From Drosophila miranda (Eukaryota; Arthropoda; Insecta; Diptera; Drosophilidae): a stretch of 64,000 nucleotides of DNA. How positions within the stretch are numbered: the stretch's first letter is position 1; every line of letters begins with the position of its first letter. Under the pieces are notes generated by a model. The model saw nothing but the letters and a program-made list of their open reading frames with translations, had not been told where the DNA came from and did no database searches. Shown piece by piece: positions 22,312-34,691 of the stretch. The DNA lies in NCBI RefSeq assembly GCF_003369915.1, contig NC_046677.1, forward strand, positions 23,516,913-23,580,912, in the 5' to 3' direction. The position numbers and the translations under genes were made by a program.

Positions 22312-23094
22312 TTCGTTTCCGTTGGGCGACTGCGAATGACAACAGCACTGTGCCGTAACGAGGCTTAAATACCCCTCATACTCATATATCGTGGTGCGTC
22401 ACCAGAGCCGCCAACACCCGCTCACGTACTCCATAGCTATTGCTCTTTTTGTGTGCCTTTTTTATATCGGATCGGATTGGAGTATTTGCCCAACTGATTC
22501 GTTGTCGCATGTAAATCACGGCACCGATGTCGCTCAGACGTCTCTGTCTGTTCCGAGAAACGTTCGCAGTGTCCAACCTTCGCTGCAGTTCAATGCTCCA
22601 GCCAATAGCCAACATATTAATAATGGCCCGGCTTTTGATATGCTAAGTATATAAAATCATATTCCGATACGAACAAACGAGTAGTTTCCGCAAAGCTCGA
22701 TGATAGCTGCGATAGTCACGTAAAGAAGGCGGAACGGGGTGTGGTGTGAACCAATGGATCACCAGGTGATTATCAGGTGTTTTCACGTCTCACTAAGTGA
22801 TTTATCAACTACGAACACGAAAGGGTTTGTGCTTATTTGTAGGCCCGACAAATTGCAAATAGATACGATGATTGTTCTTGGCGAAAGACTGAAACCTATA
22901 GTTCTTATAATATAAGTACGATGTAATCGATGTTTTAGTACTTGGGATTGTTATGTTTTATAACTCTTTCGACAACATTTATTAACTGAAATAATTTCTT
23001 CGCTCTATTTATTCCTTTGTTGTATCTATGCCTTTTCTCTATAAATCTCATATCCTATCTATAATTAATGGATCGATCGTCCATTGATCTTGAT
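22312..23094. other. Intergenic between Kunitz genes 9 and 10
   Basis: No coding exon is recognised. The stretch next to gene 9 contains a TATTTAAG (about 22363-22370) that may be its TATA element. The rest is AT-rich. Confidence 0.4.
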
Positions 23095-23532
23095 TCACTT
23101 TTTGATGAGGCAAGCATCCTCGCAGGTCTGACGGAAGCCCCAGCGATTGTCATTGCCCCGACAACCACCAAACTTGAAGGTCTGACACGAATTTGTATCC
23201 TTGTTGTAGTAGAATCGATCCAGACTCATGCGGCAGGGACCTGGGTCCAAGGGTTGCAGGCACTTGGGATCTGTTGTAGGATTAGGGGAATATTGGCTCT
23301 AAATTGTGTCATAGGAATATGAACGCCCAAACGAACCTTGCTGTTGTCGCTGCTGTTGGGGTTTCACTGTGGTCGGATTGGGAGCCTGATTTCCTACTGG
23401 ATTTGGCTGTATCTGGGCTACTATTCCTGGACTATTGCTATTTTTGCTGGATGTGACTGCCGCCTGTGTCTGTTGCATCAGGCTGAACAAAAGAAGTGTC
23501 GCTCCAAAGCACAAAAACTGGGTCATCCGCAT
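23095..23532 (-). CDS. Secreted Kunitz/BPTI-type protein with Gln-rich linker, gene 10 (P1 = Arg)
   Basis: Exons 23337-23532 and 23095-23270 are joined by a 66-bp intron (AG|GTTCGT donor, CAACAG acceptor) in phase 1 to give 123 residues. Residues 1 to about 24 are a signal peptide. A Ser/Asn/Pro/Gln linker follows, ending in QQQRQQQ. The Kunitz domain then has cysteines spaced 8-15-7-12-3, with DPGPCRMS around P1 Arg, and a KFGGCRGNDNRW core. If the intron is not spliced, the frame ends a few codons later without the inhibitor domain. The splice is inferred from phase and domain continuity. Confidence 0.85.
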
Positions 23533-26364
23533 GATTTTGCCTTTGTCTGTGGTACTGATAACTGAACGTTAATAGCTGCAAATGTGAACTGAACTGAACG
23601 AAATGTTCTATATTCAGATTTTGAGCCGAGTTCAGTGCTGATTACACTGGTATAGGTTTAGATCTCTTCTCTCTCCCTCTCTCTCTCTCATTTTTGCTCT
23701 GTGCTAAGCTAAGCGAAGCGTTTAACTCAAATTGAGCAAGAAATATTAATTATGTGATTTATATAAATAGAGAGATTTACATATAGTTGATGATGTGCTG
23801 GCTCTCAGTCAGGTACAGTCGAAGGTTAGAGATGGAGGAAAAATCAAAAGGAACTAAAACTCAAATATGTATTGGGATTGTTCTGCAAAATGAGATAGTT
23901 TTCCAACAGCTCCCAAAAAAAACGTTTGCTTATATTTCATGTACAATCCATTAGTTTATTTCTTCTAAAATTGAAGAAACTCTGTTGAATGTTGAGCAAA
24001 CAAAATTAAATCGGAAATGGAAATAGTCCCGGTGATTGCCCCGAAGTCTAGATTACTTAGAACTCCTTTCACTAAACGCGAAATAGGTTAAATAATAATA
24101 ATGAAACCCCGGAATTTTCCAGTTGAAAAAAGATGTTACAATCTATTACGCTTTAAGCAGCCAGAATTTAACGACAGACAAATATTTTCGATTTCAAGAT
24201 TAAGAGAACTGCTTATTTTTTTCCCTTTAGATTTTCCAAGAATATAAAAAATTCCCCGAATCGTTCAAGGTTGATACCGAGATGGAGATAAGGAATAAAA
24301 TCAATAGCTGTGTTTTTTTGCCAATTATATATTCCCATCACAACTGAGTAGAATTTATCAGCTGATTGACAGATGAATAACCAATAAGCACTTGGAAAAA
24401 AGAAAGAAGATAACTTAGATGCTTGGGCACGTAGTGTAAGTGTTTCCCGAATGCGTTTGATTGGGCGTAGGTCTGGATAATGTGTCGTGTAATGTGGGTA
24501 TAACAGCAACACATGAACTCTGCCATTAACATTAACATTAACTGCAACAATTTGCATAGCAAATTTCAAGTAAGGGACTCAAGTTGGACATGGCTAATGC
24601 TAGCTGAGACAAATATTATCTGTACGAGTATTGCACTCCGAGGGGCTCATTAAAATTGCATTGCCAATTGTCTGTACAGAAGAGAGTAAAGGACTATGAC
24701 AGACATGCTCCAGCTGCAGCTCATCAGGGCTCAGGGCTCAGGGCTCAGGGCAGCAGTCATAATTAGAGACATATATTAGGGCCAAGACAAGATGGTCAAC
24801 ACTAAACGTTAGCAGGTGTTAATACATGGCGCAAATTCAATTATCGCTCAATGATGAGACATGGCATGGCCCTCCTTCCTGATGGGAGAGGGATCCGTAG
24901 AGGGAGTACTATTTATTCATTAGCTCACAAGGACAGTGAGAGTGAGGGGCCAGTGATGGAATGGACGGGAATGGAGTGGCCAAAATGTGACGCTCATGTG
25001 TGTATTAATGTCTGTCTGAGGTGACAATTCAGTTAACTGTTTAATTTACTTGAAATAATTGAAATGTCGCCCAGATGTTAATTGTCTCTCTCCCTCTATC
25101 TCTGAACTACGTTTAATTACTAAATTAGGGACTTGGACTAGAGAAAATGCCCTGTGCCAAAGCGGTATTTATTGCCTGATTCAATTAACTAGACCTTAAA
25201 CGAGTGACGGCCAAAACAAAGTCCCCAGAGTCTCTCGATTACCATAGCCGTGGGGCGGAAACCCCAGAGATATCCAGTGAAAATGAGTGAAAGAGAGGTA
25301 CACTGAGAGAAAGAAATAGAGGAAGAGCAAGCCAACGAGAGAGACATAGAGACAGAGAGAGCAAAAAACACTTTCAATTCTTATTCCTCTCTGAAGCTCA
25401 ACCTCAACGTTGAAACCGAAACTCAAATTGAAACTGAAATTGAAATCTCGTTTCTCGCTGGTTGTCCACCAACATTGTCAATCTTTAGTACGTACATACA
25501 TATATATGTATATATTCCATACAGATACACTTGTTATTTTGTATTGAGAGATTCGAATTGTTGTTGCCATTGATATGCGGAACATGTTTTTGTTGCCTTT
25601 TGCCGTCAAGTCTTTTTTACGTCATCTCTCTCTGTGCGAGCGGTGTTTATTATGAGAGCGATTGTAGGGTATATTCGTTTGGGAAGGCATAAAGGATGGT
25701 GATCTCTATAGATCGTATAGGTGAAAAACAGAAGAGACAGAATATAAGAGAAAAGGAATAGGACTATCTTATTCACATTCAATATATGATGTACCCAGTA
25801 CTTTCAGAAAGCGAATTTAATTGATTGATCACATATCGATACAAAATAAGCATAGATTTATAATCACGTAACGTGAGGCTACCTTTTGAATACATTAAAT
25901 TACCTAATAAGATTATCTAACGAAAAAGAGAGAATTCAATTTACTGAAGTCCCTTTTTAATCAAACAATAATGGAATAATACAATTTTCTAATCGATCGA
26001 ATGAAGAACCTTTTACGAACTCAAACATACGCTTTTCGGAGAATTTTTTTACCTTGTTCTCACAATGCTATAGGAAAATACAGACTAATTGGCTTCAGAC
26101 CACCAGAGTCTAAGCATCTTGCCAGCCGAGTAGGTAGCACCTTTGTTTCCACTGCCTAACCTTTCCACACTTAGCCATTAACTTGGTCAATGTTGAATGC
26201 TGGCAAAAAAACAAAGCATAAAAACATTTGAACGAATTTGTAAACACACAAATCGGCGGTGAGACAGACTGAGCCCCGTTTGATGCTCAGTGAGTTGCTG
26301 GCCAAAGAACGTGACGGTCGACTGAATGAGTGTCTGAGAGTGGATTCTCTTCCAAATAGATGAC
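23533..26364. other. 2.8-kb intergenic stretch, no gene seen
   Basis: Both strands lack recognisable exons. A CT run lies at about 23668-23690, a CAGGGCT tandem at 24725-24752, ACATTA repeats at about 24525-24542, and a GA-rich stretch at about 25288-25362. A promoter for gene 11 is expected just before 26365, but no clear TATA box is seen. Confidence 0.5.
24725..24752. repeat. Heptanucleotide tandem repeat (CAGGGCT)n
   Basis: About four units lie in intergenic DNA. Confidence 0.85.
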
Positions 26365-26699
26365 ATGATGGATGCTCGGTGGCTCCTTGTGGGTCTGGGG
26401 TACTGGCTATTGCTGCAAGTGATCATCCCACTGCCACAGACAGATGCAGCCTCGAAGCGAGGTAGAAGAACCATTGAACAATATAATTTTTCTTACTAAT
26501 TGTAATTAATTTATATAATCGTACAGTGAAATTGTGCCTGCAGCCAACGATCAGTGGAAGGTGCTTTGGCTATGTGGAGAGCTATGCCTACAATCCACTG
26601 AAGCGACAGTGCGAGCCCTTCATCTACGGCGGATGTGGCGGTAACGACAATCGCTTTACGAACAAGGCCGAGTGCGAGTTTAGCTGCCGTGATATTTAA
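26365..26699 (+). CDS. Secreted Kunitz/BPTI-type inhibitor, gene 11 (P1 = Phe), the only plus-strand member
   Basis: Exons 26365-26461 and 26527-26699 join in phase 1 (G|GTAGAA donor, TACAG acceptor) to give 89 residues, or 88 from the second ATG. A signal peptide with a WLLVGLGYWLLLQV core precedes the domain. Cysteines are spaced 8-15-7-12-3 as in BPTI. SGRCFGY places Phe at P1. The FIYGGCGGNDNRF core and the RRD-type end (CRDI) are typical. It is convergent with gene 12, with stop codons only 75 bp apart. Confidence 0.92.
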
Positions 26700-26773
26700 A
26701 TTTAGGTACGAGATACGAGTATTAATAACAACGCAAACAGAATTGTTTCAAACAAAAAATCCTTAACGTATAT

Positions 26774-27138
26774 TCATTTTGTGGTTTCATTGCCACCAGA
26801 TCGACTGCGCCACTTAACATGTTTTATGCTGTTGCATATCTTCTCGCAGTCCTCGAGAGTGGCGAAGAGCCGCTTGTTGCCGCAGCCCAAAAATCGGCAA
26901 TGCTGCGTTTCCACATCAAAATAGATTCCCAAAGTGCTCGGCACACAGAGTCCATTCGTGCTGGGCTGCACCGTGCAGAGATCACCTAATCAGAAAATTA
27001 TACAAAATTAGTTGGAACATTGTGGGAATATGCCTTCAGAAAATACTTACGGGAGCGTGCCTCGATTGGTTGGTCCTGGATCATTGTCAGGATCACACAG
27101 AGCCACACGGTTATCCTCAGTTGGCTGTTGGCTTTCAT
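26774..27138 (-). CDS. Secreted divergent Kunitz-like protein, gene 12
   Basis: Exons 27051-27138 and 26774-26985 join in phase 1 (GTAAGT donor, GATTAG acceptor) to give 99 residues. An N-terminal hydrophobic segment (VWLCVILTMI) is a probable signal peptide. Six cysteines are kept but spaced 9-15-4-11-3: three residues are missing between the third and fourth, and the GGC[GR]GN core becomes LGCGNKRLF. The residue at P1 is Val. A basic C-terminal tail (KHVKWRSRSGGNETTK) follows. The canonical inhibitory fold may be altered. The intron position identifies it as a cluster member. Confidence 0.85.
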
Positions 27139-28790
27139 TTTGGGAATACTTTTGAATCGTGGATTGGAAGTATCCAAGTTATTGTACAGATTCTTTGAAC
27201 CTTTTTAAACTCTCCTCCTGAAGAAGCTGATCAGATCTGATATTCCTTTTGGTTTAACTGTATACTTTTCCACTGTCAGCTCTGGCACAGTTGATACAGC
27301 TCTGTGGCCTCTGGTACAGTTTTACTCTCTCTGGTAATGGAAACACTGCCAATTCTGTTGTTTTTTAAGTCAAATGCGAGTACAAATGCGCAGCAGCCGC
27401 TCGTCGCCATATATAAGAGACCGAACGTAGTGTCTGTCGATTCTACAACGATTGGGATTTCAACCTCTAGTATATAGCTATTGCCGATGATCGACCGATC
27501 TAGACACGTCCGTCTGGCAATGTTTCGTATTTCGTTTTCTTGATTTCTGAATGGAATTGATGGGTTTTTTATACCCAAAAGGTCTGCAAAGTTCAGCTAC
27601 AGTCCAAGAACCCAAGTCGAAAATTCAGACAACAACCAAGGGATTATCGTTCGGTTTTTTGCAATTTCTGTTTGCAGATATGAAATATTTTCCCTTCTCT
27701 AAGTGGTAGTGGTCCTTTCTGGACTTTGGCTGAGGTAATTTTGGAAATTTTTCGCAAGAGACACAAGAAAAAACGCAATTTCTATACCACACTTTTGGTC
27801 ACTGACTGAAAGCTGGAGCGTCTGGCGCTTGGATTGTCGCGAACTCGACTCGAAACCTCGAACAAAAGCCACCAGAAGGCACACATATTTGTAATCAGGC
27901 CGCTTCTGCCGCCGTCGCTGCCGCAGCTGCTGCTTCTGCTGCTGCTGCTGCCACCGATAACTGATAAGGCCCAAAACGACATGACACTACGACGCGTCCA
28001 GCGCTTTTTGCATGTGATCAATAATGATGCTCATGATGTCGTCGATGAGGACGGGAACGAGGATTGACTTTCCGGCTAAAACTGGCGAGTGCCTGTTGCA
28101 GAAGGCCGAAATAATCATCGAGGTGCTCCCAACGAAAAAAAATACAACCAAGTGATAGGCCAAAAAGAGAAACAGACAAATCGAATTGGTGATACCCTAA
28201 CTATACAGCTCATAGAACACATCAGATATCCCATATGAAAAGCCAATAGTGCTTAAAAAAAGAGTTCATAAAACATATATTCGGAAAATCCTAGTTCTCT
28301 AAACCACGAAATCCAGTGCCATGATGAAAACTAACTACAAAACAGTCCACTAATGTCAAAAATTAAGAAAGAGTTTACAGATTTCCAGCAAGAAAATGTA
28401 AGGAATGTTAGGAATGTAACTCCTCACTAAATATCGCTATTGGATGCACATCGTTCTTATCAAATGTTTCCAAATAGATACTCGTAGTCTTTTTAGATCT
28501 TCTCCCAAGCCGAACGCACTCCTTTGCTTATAGAGTACATACAATATAATGATCCTAGTCTTGTTCAATGTTCAAGCGACTTGTGCGAACTGTCAAGCCA
28601 CATGCTACATAGCCAATAAATCCGATAGTGCTACAAAATAAATACAATTACCTCACGGGTCATAAGGGGGCAGAACAGAACATTCCCAGCATTTATAGAT
28701 TACGGATTAGACGCAATTTGTTAGCTGTTCAGACGCTGACGCGGTGCTGATATTTTTTATTCAACAAACTCTCTCCGAATCGTAATCATC
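27139..28790. other. 1.65-kb stretch without a supported gene
   Basis: A TATATAAG at about 27411-27418 (+) and GC-richer sequence at 27780-28110 hint at an unrecognised unit. On + the frame 27834-28067 ends with RRVQRFLHVINNDAHDVVDE. The antisense frame over the same bases reads DDIMSIIIDHMQKALDAS. Neither has a recognised family. Confidence 0.3.
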
Positions 28791-29191
28791 TCAACCTTCG
28801 TTCACATACAAATCCTTGTTGCGTCTAACGCCATGGACACAGGTGGCGACGCAGTCCTGGATATCGCCGAAGCTCTGGCCCGGCGTCGAGTGGCATGCCC
28901 CAATCGAGTACATCTGGCAGTCCAAGGTGGCGGGATCGTAGTAGAAGCCCTCGATCTGGATGGTGCAAATACCCAGAGACCGCGGCGGTGGCTGCTTACA
29001 AATATCTGACGAAGCACAGCAGAAGTTCATAAGAAATGTGGGTCGGAAATGGACCGACCCTCTTCCTCCCACTACTCACTCGGTATCACGGGCAGGCCTG
29101 GGGGCAAGAAACGTGCCTCTATGGGCTGTAGGCTGCCCAGCGACAGCAGCACCAGCCCCAGCACCAGCGATAGCCAGACCAACGCAGGCAT
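28791..29191 (-). CDS. Secreted divergent Kunitz-like protein, gene 13
   Basis: Exons 29080-29191 and 28791-29005 join in phase 1 (A|GTGAGT donor, GTCAG acceptor) to give 108 residues. The signal peptide begins MPALVWLSLVLGLVLLSLG, and a Pro-rich linker (FLPPGLPVIP) follows. Cysteines are spaced 10-15-7-13-3. Between the fourth and fifth Cys the conserved GGN is replaced by HSTPGQSFGDIQD. P1 is Thr. The charged C-terminus has RRNKD. It is probably a cluster member that has lost canonical inhibitor features. Confidence 0.85.
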
Positions 29192-30125
29192 ACTTCGAGA
29201 CATCTGGACAACGCGCGGGCAACTGAGTGAGTGAGTGAGTCGAGTCGCGATGCCTCGTCGGCTGATTCAACCCGTCGCGAGCTCCCAGCGATAAGAAAAT
29301 GCCGCCCTATACGAGGGCCCAGCACAAATGCCATAAGTATTGCTTACTAAAGCAAAACATTCATCCTCATTGGCAAATATGGGATGAAAAGTTGAAAGAT
29401 ATTCACAATACGAGTATATCAGCTGCCGGATTACGATCCCAGGAAGATGGGATCTATTCAAGTGAAAAGAGAGTGGTCTAGAAACTAATTAAATATTTGC
29501 TTAATCAACATCCACAGGCTACATAGCAATACAACTGCTGTTTGTCCCTCGGTTTGTCTTTAGAATAACTTCTGCAGACAAGGTTTTTGTGGCGATCAGT
29601 AGCCATTCCAGTGAGCGATTAATATTAATATACAATATGTATGTCCCTTACCCAACACCAAGCGCTCTTTGATCACTCCCATACATCTATGGGATATACG
29701 ATATCAAATATATATATCACAAGCGAGCTTAGACGTATATAAGATAAGATAATGGATACCAAAAAAGCGCTTCTGTTAACCGAAGCTTAGATCTAGACAC
29801 AACAACCTTTCTTAACATTCGTTTCAGATCCAGTTTAAGAGTATACTGGAAATACCCGTACAATATATGTATGCCCTTTATGAAAAATCAAACCAAAATA
29901 TATATAATCGTACCCTTTGATATACCAAGAAGATCTGAATTGTGGGAAACTATTATATAAGGGTATAGTGCCTATCTGTCGTTCTTAACCATATTTAGTT
30001 TTCTCATAAATCTGTTCTACTCTCTTCAGCCATTCTTTCCGTGACACGTGATTTCATTTTCAATATTTTAAAGTTTTTAATAAATTAGTTTAAGGCAGGG
30101 ATTTGTAAATTCCAAGAGGGATATT
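29192..30125. other. Intergenic between the Kunitz cluster and cutlet
   Basis: AT-rich, with no exon recognised. The string TACAATATGTATG occurs near 29632 and in similar form near 29860, which suggests a decayed repeat. An ATTAAA on the minus strand at about 30077-30082 could be the cutlet poly(A) signal. Confidence 0.4.
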
Positions 30126-33100
30126 CTAAAGCAGCTCATGCAGATGAACGTCTTTGCGTACAGCGTTGTTGAAGCCCTCCTTATAGCGATACCAAATTGG
30201 GCTCTTCACAATGGCATCGGTTTTGGCTAATACACAAAATTATCAATTTAAAAAAAATATATGCGAAACCACACGGGAAAATGACTTACCTTCATCTATT
30301 TGTTTAGCTGTGGATGTTTTGTGGGTAATGCGACCGAAAAAGTCTTTAGTGAGCTGAAAAAAAATTAAAATTATAAATATTAGGAATATTAGGATAGCAC
30401 AAATAAACTTTATATCATATGAAAATTGAATAAAAACAAGCTAAAATATAAACTGTATGGCATTAGAACGAAAGCCAAGAAGCATTCGCAGCATAAAATA
30501 CCCCACAAAGTCGCTTTCGTTTAAGATGGGCAATAAATGTTGGTTTGTCGTGATCCCACATTACGACTCCGATGACAATGCCGGTGGAATCCCCTTATGG
30601 GTTATTAGCTTTGCTGGGATTTGCCCAAAGAGGAAAATGTGAGAAAAGGAAGCTTTAAGAGGGGCATAAAGGTGAGCTCTCCTTGGGAAATGTATGCGAA
30701 TGGTAGTCTCTTTGTTAACGTGGAAAATTTGCAAGTAAATTGCTGCTAAGTAAATGCAAGACATGTAAATCTTGATGGTGCATCCGAATCCTTGGACCCA
30801 CCTGCTGTTTGGGGGCACTGCTGCGCACATTCGAAGCGGAAATTGGTTTCGGTTTCAATGTTTGCAAATGATTGGGCAGATGCGATGTGGCTGCGGTCTT
30901 AGCTGCCTGCTTCTTTGCGGCGGACGCTGCTGCTACTGCCGATGGCTCTCCTTCTTTGGGTGCCGCTCGACGGATGCGTGCCAGGGCCACTTCGCGGGCT
31001 AGTAGCTGGCGACCGAAGTAGGATACAGTGAGGCCAGGAAATCCTATCAAAAACATAGCCGAACAATTAAGAAGAGAAATTTCTTGATGTTGTCTTCATT
31101 ATTAACCTGGAAATGCGATAAGTGCATCGAGATCGGGCTCTGGTTGAAACACATAATGTCCTTCCAGGGACTTGACCTGAACAAATGTCACGCCGAGATC
31201 CAGCATAACCTCAATGGTGTGATTCAAGTCTTGCAGTTCCCTGAAAGAAATAAAAGCGTTAATAAAAATATCTAAAAGATGGATCCAACAAAGGAGATAG
31301 ACACTCACTTGGGGGACAGCAGCTTCACCGTCACCGAGCGCAATTGCGGCGACAAAATCCTCTTCAGCATGGGCACGGTATCCAGCAGCAGAATCCTGCC
31401 ATGACCCACACCCACAGCGGAGGGGGTGACACCTTTGCGCAAGGCCTGAAAGATGTTGCGCTGTGTGGTGCTCTTCTGTGTGAACTGCAAAGAAGGAAAT
31501 GTGGATTTTGTGGTGGCTTTGGCTTGTGTACACAGTGCGAAATCTATGCAGAACTCTCATTAATCTTGTGATTGCATTTGAGGCACATAATGGACAAGAA
31601 ATTACATGGCTTGATTGTGTTGATTATGCACTTTCCAATGGTCCTTGCTGGGGATGTTTGCCCCAGCTAATGATGCCTGCATAATACATGAGCCTGCCTC
31701 AAAGGAGAGCCTGCTCGCCACTCGTCTTGCATTCAGCGATGAAAAGAAATAATGTGGCTCGGGGCCATGCAGTCATCATTTTTTTGCATCATCTTACCTC
31801 AAAGCCACGCGTGGGAAATGAAATTTTCGGCCAGGCCAGTGTGGCAAAGAGTAAATGCCAGACGACAAAACCGTACGGCAAATATGGATAGATACTGTAG
31901 TTCTGCTGCCTGCCGATCTGCTGCTGCAGTATGTCCGTAAAACAGAACCAATTCAAGGCCTCACAAACGCCCGTAAAATTTGGATCGGGCATCTTTTGCT
32001 GCAGATAGTTCTCGTACACGCCTTGAGTGAGTCTACCAGAATGGAAAGGGTATATTATGTCACTTTTATGGAGACAGAGAGAAGAGACGTTAATCGAACC
32101 TTTCGTAGTCCCCACTGGAATGGACCACATCCATAACATTGCGCACTCGCGTGGCCACGGACATGTTGGTCATTGTAACCAAAGCGGGCTCATCGCCAGT
32201 GCCATTAGTGTCCGTCTGCAGTTGTTTCTTGGGACGTTGTATCTGAAAATATTCTATGTAAAATCACGCTGAAAGGCATTGAAATGAAAAAAATTACTCT
32301 GAAAATGGAGTCCCACACAGTGAACAGACCCTGATGCCGATCCTTCTGTCCCAGGTTCTTGTTCAGTACATCCTGCAGCGTCAGACTCTGCTTTTGGGCA
32401 CTAAAATGGGTATTGATTTAGCTAAAATGGGACTGAAAATATTGTTTGGGTGGCCTACTTGAAGAACTGCATGGAGGAGATGCAGCTGCGGACATCATTG
32501 CCCGACTTTTCAGCGAGCGTAATCAGTGATCCGAAGTCGGTTTTTAGCTGCTCTTTCTGGGCAATATTGCCCAACCTGTAAAGAGATCATCACCATCATC
32601 GATCGAAGAATAAGCTAATAAGCTTCTTACCGCTCGGCGAGACGGGCTGCATCAATGGGCGGGAAGGTGACCACAAAGGCTATCTGGCGGAGTGGCCGCA
32701 GGGCTGGATCGTAAATATCATTGCATATGCAGATAATGGGTCGTCGCAGGACATTGTGCTCCGATTTGGCCCCCTTGGCTTTCGCCTTGCTGTGGACATC
32801 ATCGTTGACGAATTTGACCAGATATTCAATGGATTGACGTGGAGCACCATCGATTTCATCTGGAGGCAAAGAGGAAATGTTATGTAAAGTTAACATTGAA
32901 GGCACAAGATGGTTCGTACTCACCCAGAACTATGCAATTGGGTCGCTTGTCTGCATTTAGAACTGAGGACATTTGTGTGCCGTTCTCCAGGGCCAGTTTG
33001 AAAGCCTCTGGACTGCGATCGTCGGAGGCGTTGATCTCCCGCACATTGTAGCCGGCGTGCCGAGCAATGGTGTGGGCCAGCGTGGTCTTGCCCAGACCGG

Positions 33101-34454
33101 GGGGACCACAGAGCAAGGCCACCTTTTGCATTGGTCGTCCCATGGCATCCACATTCGTGTTGAGCGCTTGACGAGCCTTGCGCTGCCGCCAGCCGCCATT
33201 GGATTCGAATTTTCCCGTACGCTTGTTGAAGCTATTCAGCTGTGAATTGGCACCGCCACCACCACCTGCTGGTCCTCCGCCTCCGCCTGTGACTGCCTCC
33301 TGTTCCTGTTTGCTGTGAAAGGGTTTGCCAAAGACAACCTTGTCCCACATCTTTAGCCAGTAGAGCAGACTCCTGTTGGTCATTTCATCCGAGAGCAAGT
33401 CAATGTATTTCCTTGGCTTGTATTTGTCCACCCAGAGGCGTCCCGTTTCCGCAGTGACTGCAGTCGAAGGAGCAGCTATCGCTGGCTGTGTGTCAGGAGC
33501 CAGGCGACGAAGAACCTAAGGAAGGGACTGGTTATATCATTGATTTCCCAATGGAATCATCCAACTCACCAGCTCGTTGGCCTCCTGCCAGACTTTTTCT
33601 TTGGCCTCGCCCAGCAGACTGCCCACAACTGCGCCCCGAGCGCTGATCAGGTCCAGCTGCCGCTTCTCGTACTCTTCCGAGTGGAAACGCACGTAGATGC
33701 GCTCTAGATCGCTGCGTTGTATGGGCAGAAACGGCCAGTTTGGTATCTCGTACGAAAGATTCTTTCTTTGGAAATCGAGCAAGGCCTTCAGACGACTCAC
33801 ATCATCCTTGCGGATGGTCTTGGTCGACTCCTGCTTCTTGCGGCGCAGCTCCACGATCCTCTGAATGGCCTCGTTGTCACGCTGCTCCTCGGTACGTGCC
33901 TTTTTTACCAGCGGATCTTCGTAGGTCTCATGGAAGAGATCATCAATGTCGCCAAAGAGATCCCGCTCCAGACGCCGCTTGTTCACGCCACGCGTGCCCA
34001 GCTCTTGCAACTGCTGGGCGGCCGCATTGAGCAGAGGCACTGCCTCCGTTTCTTTGAATCCGTTGCTGGTGGGTAGAGTGGCATCCATTTCCTGTATGGC
34101 CGGCATGCGTTGAAATGGCGTGGAGCAGCCGCGTCCCACCGGCGGCCCTTTCGGCGTGCCAAAGAGTCGCCTATTCACTGGTCCACCGCCCGCACCGCCG
34201 CCTCCATCATCGTTCTCTATTTGAGTGGCCCCAAAGGTAATCTGCGACAGCTGCGGAGAGCCGAGGGTGGAGTTTTCAAGGCGCGAGACATCTTTGACTG
34301 CTTTTGTTTGCTTGGCCGCCGCTTGACGGGACGTGCTCGGCCCGTCGTACGCATCGTACTCGTGCGGCACATCCTCCAGCAACTCCAACTCATCCTGGTA
34401 CTGCAGCTCAAACTCCTCGTCTTCATCGGGATACTGATTCATTCTTTGGCTCAA
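30126..34454 (-). CDS. cutlet: cutlet, CTF18 alternative clamp-loader large subunit (AAA+ ATPase)
   Basis: CTF18 replaces RFC1 in a clamp loader that handles PCNA during replication and sister-chromatid cohesion. Twelve coding exons: 33570-34454, 32924-33515, 32631-32859, 32459-32575, 32298-32400, 32100-32242, 31798-32032, 31309-31484, 31107-31240, 30802-31043, 30290-30353 and 30126-30226. Phases are consistent throughout, and the sum is 3,021 bases or 1,006 residues. The N-terminus (MSQRMNQYPDEDEEF) is acidic. An RFC-box-like LWVDKYKPRKYIDLLSDE lies near residue 322. Walker A GPPGLGKTT is at about 432-440. Walker B CIVLDEIDGAP is made across the exon 2/3 junction at about 489-499. A Gly-rich insert (about residues 371-384) lies between the RFC box and the ATPase. 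The C-terminus ends WYRYKEGFNNAVRKDVHLHELL, a CTF18 hallmark region. The start could also be the second Met at 34442. Confidence 0.93.
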
Positions 34455-34515
34455 ATCGCAAAATTATTTCGCAAAAATTCCAAAACAAGAGATTCCCGCC
34501 AAAACAAAATAAGCG

Positions 34516-34525
34516 AACAGCTGTT
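34516..34525. promoter_or_regulatory. AACAGCTGTT palindrome in cutlet promoter (Ohler motif 5)
   Basis: AACAGCTGTT lies about 65 bp upstream of the cutlet ATG. It matches the E-box-like core-promoter motif (AWCAGCTGWT) known from housekeeping Drosophila promoters. Confidence 0.5.
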
Positions 34526-34691
34526 GCGCGCCCCAGGGCTGCACAAAAGTTACCTGTCGCCGCCGCTGTCAAGGTGTATTGAAAAAAGGTGAGTCATAAA
34601 TGTATATATGTAGATATAGCATCTCGACGATTGGCATACAACATTGTGGAATGGAATTGGGTGTCGCGTGATTTGCCCTCCCACACATTAA

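Noticed and set aside
27276-27578. 100-codon minus-strand frame
   Set aside because: No signal peptide, family motif or splice partner. It overlaps a plus-strand TATA region.
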